From assembly GCA_934254835.1 (NCBI GenBank), contig CAKQMI010000037.1, positions 1 through 13,972 of the forward strand: 13,972 bases of DNA, written 5' to 3'. Source of the DNA: an uncultured Clostridia bacterium (GTDB lineage Bacteria; Bacillota; Clostridia; Christensenellales; CAG-917). Of this stretch, positions 7,382 to 13,603 are shown piece by piece. The notes beneath the pieces are model-generated. The model was not told the DNA's origin. It made no database searches and saw only the letters and a list, made by a program, of their open reading frames with translations. Position 1 is the stretch's first letter, and each line of letters starts with the position of its first letter. Made by a program: the position numbers and the translations under genes.

Positions 7382-8458
7382 GTGCCACCGATTTCGATAA
7401 TGATTAAACCGGCGTCGGGCAGTTGCAATATGCGTTGCAAATACTGCTTTTATCACGACGTGGCGAAAAATCGAGAAATGCCCTCGCACGGCGCAATGAG
7501 CCTGCAAACGATGGAAACTATCGTCAAAAAGGCGTTTGCGTACGCTTCGGGCAGTCCCGTTTACATCAATTTCCAAGGAGGCGAACCTCTTTTAATCGGC
7601 AAACAATTTTTCAAAGCCACCGCAAATATGATTGCACGGACGAATATCAAAAAATCGCCCGTGTTTTTGGGCTTGCAAACCAACGGCACCCTCATCGACG
7701 ACGAGTGGTGCGAAATTTTCAAGGCAAACGATTTCCTTGTCGGACTTTCTCTGGACGGCGACGAAATCGCAAACGCCAACCGTATCGACAAGGACGGCAA
7801 CCCCACTTTCGACAAAATAATGGCGTCGGCGCAACTTCTGCAAAAACACGACGTCAACTTCAATATCCTCACCGTGCTCACCCGCGACGTCGCGATGAGA
7901 ATCGGCAAGATTTATCCCTTTTTCACGTCGCACGGCTTCAAGCGGTTGCAATTTATCCCGTGTCTGAAACCTTTGAGCGGAGAAATCGAAAATCCCGACT
8001 TTTATCTGAACGAAAAAAGCTATACCCTGTTTTTGCTGTCGGCGTTCGCGCTGTACCAAAAGGATATGGCGGAAGGAAATTACACCTCCATTCGCCAGTT
8101 TGACAACTTCGTGCGACTTGCCCACTTCGAGCGCGCCGAACAATGCGGTATGAACGGGCACTGCACACATCAGTTCGTCATCGAGGCGGACGGCGCGGTG
8201 TATCCCTGCGACTTCTATTGCACCGATGAATATCTCCTTGGCAATATTTTGGAAAAGGACTTTTTCACGCTCGAACATTCGCCCGTCGCCATTAACTTCA
8301 TAAAAGAAAGCCTCGTCGTGGACGAGGCATGCAAATCGTGCGAATATTATATGCTTTGCAAGGGCGGTTGCAAGCGCGAAAGACGTGACGTCGAAAGGTG
8401 CAAGGCGTACAAAACCTTTTTCAAATTCGCCCTGCCTTATCTAAAAAACATGTCTTAG
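7382..8458 (+). CDS. Anaerobic sulfatase-maturating enzyme (anSME), radical SAM with SPASM domain
   Basis: A 358-residue radical SAM enzyme that oxidises the active-site Cys of sulfatases to C-alpha-formylglycine without oxygen, in the cytoplasm. It has C15-x3-C19-x2-C22 for the SAM cluster, GGEP (66-69), and C-terminal cysteines at 255, 261, 276, 317, 320, 326, 330 and 340 for two auxiliary clusters. D277 in YPCDFY matches the proposed catalytic base of the Clostridium perfringens enzyme. Order and spacing follow that protein nearly residue for residue. The start is GTG: translation from it gives MPPISIMIKPAS, the typical family N-terminus, whereas the first ATG would remove six conserved residues. 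The purine-rich site (AAGGGGG) lies 11 bases upstream, inside the end of the sulfatase gene, and coupling across the 2-base gap is likely. The neighbouring sulfatase is the obvious client. Confidence 0.95.
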   Translation: MPPISIMIKPASGSCNMRCKYCFYHDVAKNREMPSHGAMSLQTMETIVKKAFAYASGSPVYINFQGGEPLLIGKQFFKATANMIARTNIKKSPVFLGLQTNGTLIDDEWCEIFKANDFLVGLSLDGDEIANANRIDKDGNPTFDKIMASAQLLQKHDVNFNILTVLTRDVAMRIGKIYPFFTSHGFKRLQFIPCLKPLSGEIENPDFYLNEKSYTLFLLSAFALYQKDMAEGNYTSIRQFDNFVRLAHFERAEQCGMNGHCTHQFVIEADGAVYPCDFYCTDEYLLGNILEKDFFTLEHSPVAINFIKESLVVDEACKSCEYYMLCKGGCKRERRDVERCKAYKTFFKFALPYLKNMS

Positions 8459-9822
8459 GGCTTCCGTTCCAACACGCACAGCGTTTCAAGTTCCGCCGTT
8501 TTCGGAAACATATTATAAGGCGTGATCGACACTACGTCGAAAGCGTCTTTTATATATCTCAAATCGCGTTGCAAGGTTTTGGGATTGCAGGAAACGTACA
8601 CGAGTTTTTGCGCACCGGAGAACACGATTGCGTCCAACACTTCCTCGGTTGCGCCCTTCCTTGGCGGATCGATAACCACACATATTTCGGGTTTTACACC
8701 CGATTTTTTATTGCTTAAAATATCGTTTACGAGTTTTGGCAACACTTTTGTTGCGTCACCGCAAATGTTTTCGACGCGCTCGGACAGTCCGTTTTTCGCC
8801 ATCAGTCCGTCGGCGTTTTCAACCGCCTCTTTGACAATTTCCACACCATAGACTTTTGCGTTTTCGTTGTTTTTTGCAAGTATTGCGGTAAGTATTCCGA
8901 CGCCCGAATAAACGTCGATGATGACGTCTGCGTTTTGCACCGCGCCGTTCACGCCCGCATACAGTTTTCGTCTGACGCCGTCGTTGACCTGCAAAAACGA
9001 CTTGGGCGAAAGGCTCGTTTTCACCCCGTCGATATCGACGTCGCGCTCCTGCCCACAAAGTTTTTGCACGCTGTCGCCCATAATGACGTTGTTGTGTTTT
9101 TCATTGACCGAAACGTACAAAACGCACTCGAACTCTTTGGACAAAATCTCAAAAAGGCTTTTGGAATACGGCAAGTTTTTTCCGTTTATCACGACGGTTG
9201 CAAACAACAATCCGTCAACGTATCTTGCAACGAAATGTCGCAAAAGTCCTTTGCCCGCGGATTCGTCATACACCGTCAGTTTTTGTTTTCGGTTTTCGTC
9301 GTTTGCCCACTCGTTGACGGCGTTTATGATTTTTTTTGCGAACTCGCCGTGGAGCATACACTCGCTCAAAGCGACGACGTCGTGCGTATTCCTTTTGAAA
9401 AACCCGAGCGTCGTTTTCCCGTCCGCCACGGTGAACGGCATTTGCAATTTATTGCGGTATTCGTACTCTTTGTCGAAAACGGTGTCTGCGACTTCCTTAT
9501 CGATGCCCGCCTTTTTCAGCGTGGTTGCAAGCAGTCTTTTTTTGAGGTCGTTTTCCGTTAAGAAATCGACATGCTGAAGGACGCACCCACCGCACGTTTT
9601 ATAGTACTTGCACGGCGCATCGACGCGATTTTGGCTTTTCCGCACGATTTTGACCGCGTCCGCCTCGGCAATTCCTTTGAAAATCTTTTTTATTTTGATT
9701 TTGACAAGGTCGCCCTCCGCCGTATAAGGCGTGAACACCGCGATATCTTCGATTTTTGAAAAACCCTTGCCGTCAAGACCGAAGTCGGTGATTTCGGCAA
9801 GGTAAGTATCCGTGACTTTCAT
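8455..9822 (-). CDS. rlmD: 23S rRNA (uracil-C5)-methyltransferase, RlmD/RlmCD type (TrmA family)
   Basis: 455 residues from ATG at 9822. The N-terminus (about 1-60) is a TRAM RNA-binding domain. C71-x5-C77-x2-C80 with C155 is the four-cysteine iron-sulfur site of RlmD-type enzymes. The SAM domain has IIDVYSGVGILTA, FLQVN (Q278), VVIDPPRKG (D385), the nucleophile C412 in YVSCNPKTL, and E444 near the C-terminus. It methylates U1939 in E. coli 23S rRNA; Gram-positive RlmCD also modifies U747, and the two cannot be separated here. An in-frame TTG at 9861 would add 13 residues, but that stretch overlaps the likely promoter and has no ribosome site, so the ATG is preferred. The stop codon overlaps that of anSME on the other strand. 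Confidence 0.9.
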   Translation of the reverse strand: MKVTDTYLAEITDFGLDGKGFSKIEDIAVFTPYTAEGDLVKIKIKKIFKGIAEADAVKIVRKSQNRVDAPCKYYKTCGGCVLQHVDFLTENDLKKRLLATTLKKAGIDKEVADTVFDKEYEYRNKLQMPFTVADGKTTLGFFKRNTHDVVALSECMLHGEFAKKIINAVNEWANDENRKQKLTVYDESAGKGLLRHFVARYVDGLLFATVVINGKNLPYSKSLFEILSKEFECVLYVSVNEKHNNVIMGDSVQKLCGQERDVDIDGVKTSLSPKSFLQVNDGVRRKLYAGVNGAVQNADVIIDVYSGVGILTAILAKNNENAKVYGVEIVKEAVENADGLMAKNGLSERVENICGDATKVLPKLVNDILSNKKSGVKPEICVVIDPPRKGATEEVLDAIVFSGAQKLVYVSCNPKTLQRDLRYIKDAFDVVSITPYNMFPKTAELETLCVLERKP

Positions 9823-9829
9823 ACCGCTT

Positions 9830-9858
9830 ATTTTATCACACTTTTTATAAAACGCCAA
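9830..9858 (-). promoter_or_regulatory. Probable promoter of the rlmD-like gene (leaderless)
   Basis: On the minus strand TTGGCG (9858-9853), a 17-base spacer and TAAAAT (9835-9830) preceded by TGA (extended -10). The -10 box ends only 7 bases before the ATG at 9822, which would place the transcription start at or next to the start codon. The sequence between shows no ribosome binding site. Confidence 0.55.
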
Positions 9859-9930
9859 CAAATATGCTTTATATGCTTTCCGTATTCCCGATAAAAGAGG
9901 CGTCTTTGCGTTTAGAAATCAAAACCGATA

Positions 9931-9958
9931 TTCACATTTGTTTTGAAATCTTTACAAT
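9931..9958 (+). promoter_or_regulatory. Candidate promoter of the XRE/zinc-ribbon/VanZ operon
   Basis: TTCACA (9931-9936), a 16-base spacer and TACAAT (9953-9958), each one base off consensus, 21 bases upstream of the ATG at 9980. An imperfect inverted repeat (TCAAAAC at 9919-9925, GTTTTGA at 9940-9946) brackets the -35 box and could be an operator for the encoded regulator. Both readings are tentative. Confidence 0.45.
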
Positions 9959-9967
9959 ACTTTATAC

Positions 9968-9973
9968 GAGGTG
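9968..9973 (+). promoter_or_regulatory. Ribosome binding site that fixes the XRE regulator start
   Basis: GAGGTG lies six bases upstream of ATG at 9980. An earlier in-frame GTG (9971) falls inside this site and so is unlikely to be the start. Confidence 0.75.
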
Positions 9974-9979
9974 TATAAT

Positions 9980-10195
9980 ATGACTATATCCGCTTTTTCC
10001 GAAAGACTGAAAGACTTGCGCATCGACGCAGGCATGACTATCGACCAACTCGCAAAGAAAATCGGCGTTACCAAAAGCACGGTTTCCTTTTGGGAAAACG
10101 GCGTGAACGAGCCGAAGGCAAGTTACATCGTGGCGGTGGCGAAGATATTCAGCGTATCGTCCGACTATCTTTTGGGACTGAAAGACACAATTTAA
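9980..10195 (+). CDS. Small XRE/Cro-family transcriptional regulator
   Basis: A 71-residue protein that is essentially one HTH_3 domain: FSERLKDLRIDAGMT (6-20) leads into the helix-turn-helix (about 19-41, DQLAKKIGVTKSTVSFWENG), then PKASYIVAVAKIFSVSSDYLLG. It has no room for a ligand-binding or protease domain. As first gene of a three-gene operon, 9 bases ahead of the zinc-ribbon gene, it likely controls this operon, perhaps by autorepression. What it senses is not visible. The start is set by GAGGTG six bases before ATG 9980; an alternative GTG at 9971 would add MYN. Confidence 0.9.
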   Translation: MTISAFSERLKDLRIDAGMTIDQLAKKIGVTKSTVSFWENGVNEPKASYIVAVAKIFSVSSDYLLGLKDTI

Positions 10196-10204
10196 GAGGC
10201 GATT

Positions 10205-10780
10205 ATGAACAAACTTGACATAAAAACAAAAAAGAAACTTATGTGGGGAATAGCACTTTCGATAGGCTTCCCTCTGGGCATCGTGATGACGGTGCTGGGA
10301 TTTACGCGCGGACAAGACATGCGCGCAATGGGCATCGTCGGCATTATCCTCATTGTATTGGGGTTTTACGGCGCGCCGATTGTATGGATTCAGTTTGGAC
10401 AACTCAAATATTTCGTGCGTCTTCGTCAGCAAATCGTAGGTGAAGGCATCAAAAGCGTAAAAATGCTTGCCGAAGTCCACAACAAAAAACCCGAGCTTAT
10501 GGCAAACGACGTCAAAACCATGGTGCAAAAAGGCTTTCTCGAGGGCTATCTCGTGCTGGACGACGAAAGAATTATCGACAAATCCGCCATGCAAAACAAG
10601 GACTATGAGATGATGGAGGCGGAACGCGCCGGCACGCTCAATCTTGTGCACTGCCCTTTCTGCAACGCCAAGTTCGAGCTTATCAACGACGTCGGCGTCT
10701 GCCCGTACTGCAACTCGAAAATCACCAAAGAAATGCTGGATAAATCGGTGAAAGCATACAACAAAACCGAAAAACAATAA
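10205..10780 (+). CDS. Two-TM protein with C-terminal zinc ribbon, function unknown
   Basis: 191 residues. Basic N-terminus (KTKKK), two hydrophobic helices (about 12-32 and 41-62), then a cytoplasmic part. Residues 66-145 are helical and charged, with DVKTMVQKGFLEGYLVLDDERII (102-124) resembling a small winged-helix-like unit. The end is a zinc ribbon with two CPxC knuckles, C150-P-F-C153 and C166-P-Y-C169, followed by a charged tail. I do not recognise a named family. It lies between an XRE regulator (9 bases) and a VanZ-like gene (20 bases) on the same strand, so it is part of that operon and may be a membrane adaptor or sensor. AAGAGG precedes the ATG by five bases. Confidence 0.8.
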   Translation: MNKLDIKTKKKLMWGIALSIGFPLGIVMTVLGFTRGQDMRAMGIVGIILIVLGFYGAPIVWIQFGQLKYFVRLRQQIVGEGIKSVKMLAEVHNKKPELMANDVKTMVQKGFLEGYLVLDDERIIDKSAMQNKDYEMMEAERAGTLNLVHCPFCNAKFELINDVGVCPYCNSKITKEMLDKSVKAYNKTEKQ

Positions 10781-10800
10781 CTTTCGGACAGGGGGATTTT

Positions 10801-12573
10801 GTGGAAAATACAAGTGGATTAAAATTTTTCAAAGGGCTTCGCATTCTCGCGCTTACAGCCCTTTTTTGTACCATTGCGCTCACCCTCTTTATTTGGGGCG
10901 AGTCTTTGGTGCCGGGCGATAAAAGCGCGTCGCAGTCGATCGGCACCGCCGACAAAATCGAATCGGCGATAAAAACCAACGAGCCCGCTCCCCCCGTTTC
11001 CGCCGTTACCGGATATTTTGTCAAAAGCGTCACACGCGACGGCATACCACTGCCCGACACAAACAGCTATTATACGGGCGACGTTCTGGAACTTGGCATC
11101 GAATGTCTTCCGACAAACGCCGACACCTCAAAACTTTACTTCGAGCGCGGTATTGACGAGCCCGAAGAATACATAACGGTCGAAGAAAACGGCAAAGTCA
11201 CGCTTCTCGCATGGGGCTATCGCAGGGTGGTTATTAAGTCAAAAGACAACCCCGACAACGCGCTGTACGATTTCAAAATATATAACAAAGGCGTCAACCC
11301 CGACAGAATCAACGGGTTAATAGCCAATATCTCCCTTGACAACGAACCCGTTCCCGAAGTAGGCGGAATAACCAAGTTGTACACCTGTGAAGAATACTTC
11401 CTTTCGGTGACCGCAGTCACAGACACCGACGACAAATACAACGGTGTCTCTACTATCGAAACGAAAATTTTGATCGACGAGGAAGAACAAAATAACGACG
11501 GCAAGATCTTTTTCCTGCCTGCAAATCAGTGGTTTTATCCGCGAGAAACAACTAATAAACCATTGACTCTTAAAATAAAACTTAACGATGAAGTTTCCGT
11601 CACTCGAACAATACAGATTGAAAAAGGCACAAAACCGAAGCCCACAGGATTCACTTTTGATAATAATAATAAACGCGTCAAATATAACCCCGACGACGAC
11701 TCGTTCAGTCTTACAATGAAAAAAGGCGAACACTTGGTCATCACAAGAGACCTTGGTTTCAAGGCGACAAACGACGGCGCACCGGCAAACATAATCGACA
11801 AAACGTCCGATTCACACGTCGTCAACTCCTCCACAACGCACCTGCACGCCTATAGCCCGGGCACCGCAACAATCACCTATACTTCCATTTACAACGATGT
11901 GAAAGCGATATTGCACGTCACCGTGCCCGACGTCGTGGACGGGCTTACCGTCGTCGGCTCGGACAGGTGCGTCAAAGGCAACAAAATCAAACTCACCGCC
12001 TACACCGGGGGTTGCGCCACCAAAAACGTCACGTGGGAAGTCGTCAAGGGCGAAGGCTCCATCGACAAAAACGGCACCTTTACATCCGACAAATCGGGCA
12101 AAGTCGTCGTGCGCGCAACGTACGTCGGTCGCCCCGACCTCACCTTTGAAAAAACCATCACCGTGTCCATTTTCGACACCTTCCACACCCTCATCAGAAA
12201 GGGACTTGGGCACTTTTCGCTGTTTTTGGTGCTGGGATTTGGACTTTTCGGCACCTTTTTCCTGCTTATTAAACCGCGCTGGGCGTCGCTTCCGTTGTCG
12301 CTGTTTTCGGCGTTCGTTACGGCGGGCATTTCCGAAATGTTCCAGCTCCCCGTTTTCACAAGCGGACGCTATGCGACTTGGGCGGACGTCGGCATCGACT
12401 TTTTAGGCTCGCTTTCGGGCATAGGTATCGCCGTTGTCGCGGTGTCAATCGTCGGGCTTATCTGGTACAAAGCAAAACCCGACAGCTTCCGCAAGATGAA
12501 AGAGGATTTCTCTTTCCTCACCTTCAAAACCGCTTTCAAAAAGCAGGAAAAGATTTTCGCCGACGAAAAATAA
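10801..12573 (+). CDS. VanZ-family membrane protein with large extracellular Ig-like insertion
   Basis: 590 residues, GTG start behind AGGGGG. The N-terminus (TM1 13-33, then GESLVPGDKSASQS) and the C-terminus (R466-K467, H471-F472, TMs about 468-490, 494-514, 528-556, SEMFQLP 511-517, R523, DVGIDFLGSLSG 529-540) together make a four-TM VanZ domain. The first external loop is expanded to about residues 40-462. This holds beta-rich, Big_2-like Ig units: about 68-165 (with TVEENGKVTLLAWG), 280-375 (YSPGTATITY), and 377-457 (GSIDKNGTFTSDKSGKVVV). A further unit at 170-275 is less clear. The tail (557-590) is basic and cytoplasmic. VanZ proteins are tied to glycopeptide (teicoplanin) tolerance and envelope functions by poorly known means. 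The glutamate common after the HF motif is missing. Role here is unknown; a surface-binding or wall-linked membrane function is inferred. Confidence 0.85.
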   Translation: MENTSGLKFFKGLRILALTALFCTIALTLFIWGESLVPGDKSASQSIGTADKIESAIKTNEPAPPVSAVTGYFVKSVTRDGIPLPDTNSYYTGDVLELGIECLPTNADTSKLYFERGIDEPEEYITVEENGKVTLLAWGYRRVVIKSKDNPDNALYDFKIYNKGVNPDRINGLIANISLDNEPVPEVGGITKLYTCEEYFLSVTAVTDTDDKYNGVSTIETKILIDEEEQNNDGKIFFLPANQWFYPRETTNKPLTLKIKLNDEVSVTRTIQIEKGTKPKPTGFTFDNNNKRVKYNPDDDSFSLTMKKGEHLVITRDLGFKATNDGAPANIIDKTSDSHVVNSSTTHLHAYSPGTATITYTSIYNDVKAILHVTVPDVVDGLTVVGSDRCVKGNKIKLTAYTGGCATKNVTWEVVKGEGSIDKNGTFTSDKSGKVVVRATYVGRPDLTFEKTITVSIFDTFHTLIRKGLGHFSLFLVLGFGLFGTFFLLIKPRWASLPLSLFSAFVTAGISEMFQLPVFTSGRYATWADVGIDFLGSLSGIGIAVVAVSIVGLIWYKAKPDSFRKMKEDFSFLTFKTAFKKQEKIFADEK

Positions 12574-12598
12574 TCCCATTCCCTCAAACCGCAAAAAC

Positions 12599-12629
12599 AA
12601 AAGACCGACGTTTTATCGGTCTTTTTTTG
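12599..12629 (+). terminator. Intrinsic terminator of the XRE/zinc-ribbon/VanZ operon
   Basis: AAGACCGA (12601-12608) pairs perfectly with TCGGTCTT (12616-12623) around a 7-base loop and runs into a T-tract. It lies 26 bases after the VanZ-like stop codon. The upstream A-run would let it work weakly on the minus strand too. Confidence 0.92.
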
Positions 12630-12786
12630 AGTGTTAAACATTGTTTTTTGTCGAGATACGGATATTGCCCGCGACACGCACTCGTTATCCGCAGTACATA
12701 AATCCCGCGAAACTCACGTCCGCCCAAAGGTCTTTTAAAAGCACTCCGTCAATGTTCGCTTTTGCTTCAAACTCCTTCCTTGAACC

Positions 12787-12814
12787 ATGCCAACCGTGAA
12801 TAATACGAACTATG
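12787..12814 (+). repeat. Left terminal inverted repeat of copy B
   Basis: Begins ATGCCAACCGTG and ends ACGAACTATG; it is the reverse complement of 13037-13064 except for one G/A position. Confidence 0.9.
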
Positions 12815-13036
12815 CCAAAACGCCGATATTTCCGTGCTTTTCGGCAAAAACTTGCTTGTAGTACAAAAAGTACAACTGCGCTCGTTTTTTCCAAAAATCA
12901 TCGAAACTCTCGACGATTTGGTCTAAGGAGTATTGCCCCCGCGTTTTTAGGCGAAAACAAGGCACGCGAGCGGGTTAATACTGTATGTATAAGCCGTGAG
13001 CGTAACGAAGTTTTGGTCAAAAACGCGGAGCAAGAC

Positions 13037-13064
13037 CATAGTTCGTATTATTCATGGTTGGCAT
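13037..13064 (-). repeat. Right terminal inverted repeat of copy B
   Basis: Begins CATAGTTCGT and ends CATGGTTGGCAT; it pairs with 12787-12814 at 27 of 28 positions. The same end, diverged, is seen alone at 1943-1967. Confidence 0.9.
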
Positions 13065-13380
13065 ACTCCTGTTGCATATCTTCCGAGCAAAACACGACCG
13101 TTTCTCTCCCTTGTACGTGAAAAAATGAATGGTTTTATCCTTGTTTTTTTCGTCGTCGTTTCTTGCGTCCGCATAGCAAAGAAGTTGTATTTTTTCAACA
13201 TCGATTTCCTGCTTTCTTATGAGCGGTATATCATATTTCCCGACGCTTTCCCCGTTATACAAAAACTCGTTCCTGACAAGTCGTTGCTTCCTTTTCTGTT
13301 TATCGATTTCGTATTCGCTCTCGATCTTTCTCATTTGTCACCTTCCCCGTTTTCATACACAACATATCATAACGCTTTTT

Positions 13381-13386
13381 ATTATA
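13381..13386 (-). promoter_or_regulatory. Extended -10 box upstream of the interrupted gene
   Basis: On the minus strand TGATATAAT contains a perfect TATAAT with the extended TGn motif, 46 bases before the ATG at 13334. No good -35 box is seen at 16-18 bases, as can happen with extended -10 promoters. Confidence 0.5.
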
Positions 13387-13438
13387 TCATCTCTTCCTCG
13401 TTTTGCATATTCTTTTGCACTTTATAATTAGCAACGCA

Positions 13439-13457
13439 GACAATGCGACGCATTGTC
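13439..13457. repeat. Perfect 19-base palindrome
   Basis: GACAATGCG and CGCATTGTC are perfect reverse complements around a single A. It lies about 55 bases upstream of the -10 box of the interrupted gene and 28 bases from the terminator hairpin. A second small hairpin, CCTGGT/ACCAAG (13464-13479, one wobble), follows. It could be an operator or the foot of a repeat; no evidence decides. Confidence 0.6.
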
Positions 13458-13484
13458 ACAAGTCCTGGTGCAAACCAAGATATG

Positions 13485-13521
13485 AAAAAACGAACCGAAA
13501 TTATTCGGTTCGTTTTTTTTT
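13485..13521 (-). terminator. Bidirectional intrinsic terminator
   Basis: CGAACCGAA (13491-13499) pairs with TTCGGTTCG (13504-13512) around a 4-base loop, with A-runs before and T-runs after extending the stem. It works in either direction. It lies about 85 bases after the methyltransferase stop codon, its probable client. Confidence 0.88.
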
Positions 13522-13603
13522 GCTTTGGCTTTATAGTACGAAATAGCTACAAATTCTTGCGCAGTAATAGTTAATAATTACTTTACTTAGTTATCTTAAA
13601 CAT

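Larger units (their letters stand above)
12787..13064 (+). mobile_element. MITE-like repeat element, copy B (complete, 278 bases)
   Basis: A non-autonomous element bounded by 28-base inverted repeats that match at 27 positions. Its body aligns throughout with copy A at 1966-2225. It has no transposase gene. Both ends carry an outer AT, which is either part of the repeat or a 2-base target duplication; no longer flanking duplication is seen. It splits a small minus-strand gene, which indicates real insertion rather than a conserved RNA gene. Differences between copies are scattered base substitutions and small indels without a coding pattern. The mobilising transposase must lie elsewhere. Confidence 0.85.
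12685..13334 (-). pseudogene. Small gene interrupted by the MITE-like element (N-terminus DUF4417-like)
   Basis: From ATG 13334 (good site AAGGTG; promoter at 13381-13386) the minus strand encodes 90 codons up to the element at 13064. The first ~73 residues (including YDIPLIRKQEID and KNKDKTIHFF) resemble the start of DUF4417 proteins, a family of about 250 residues with no known activity; this is from memory. After the element, 33 codons ending at 12685 (GSRKEFEAKANIDG and on, ending FAGFMYCG) continue in frame if exactly 278 bases are removed, giving about 123 residues. Alternatively, if one AT is a target duplication, the frame joining is RETVVFCSEDMQQEY-GSRKEF, which would need a one-base shift at the six-T run (13120-13125). 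Either way it is disrupted and much shorter than DUF4417 proteins, so it was perhaps already deleted internally. Confidence 0.55.

Noticed and set aside
9823..9861. TTG-initiated 13-residue N-terminal extension of the RlmD-like protein
   Set aside because: No ribosome site precedes the TTG, the stretch coincides with -35/-10-like boxes, and the TRAM domain begins naturally at the ATG (MKVTDTY).
9971..9979. GTG start for the XRE regulator three codons upstream
   Set aside because: The GTG lies inside the GAGGTG ribosome site that is well spaced for the ATG at 9980.
12812..13120. Plus-strand open frame through element copy B sharing a segment (ENKARERVNTVCIS) with copy A
   Set aside because: The shared segment reflects the repeat at DNA level; upstream of it the two copies differ by a frame-shifting indel, and substitutions show no clear third-position bias.
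13117..13130. Programmed -1 frameshifting at T TTT TTC in the interrupted gene
   Set aside because: The gene is already broken by the element, no downstream stimulatory structure was identified, and a simple indel in the T-run explains the alternative frame equally well.
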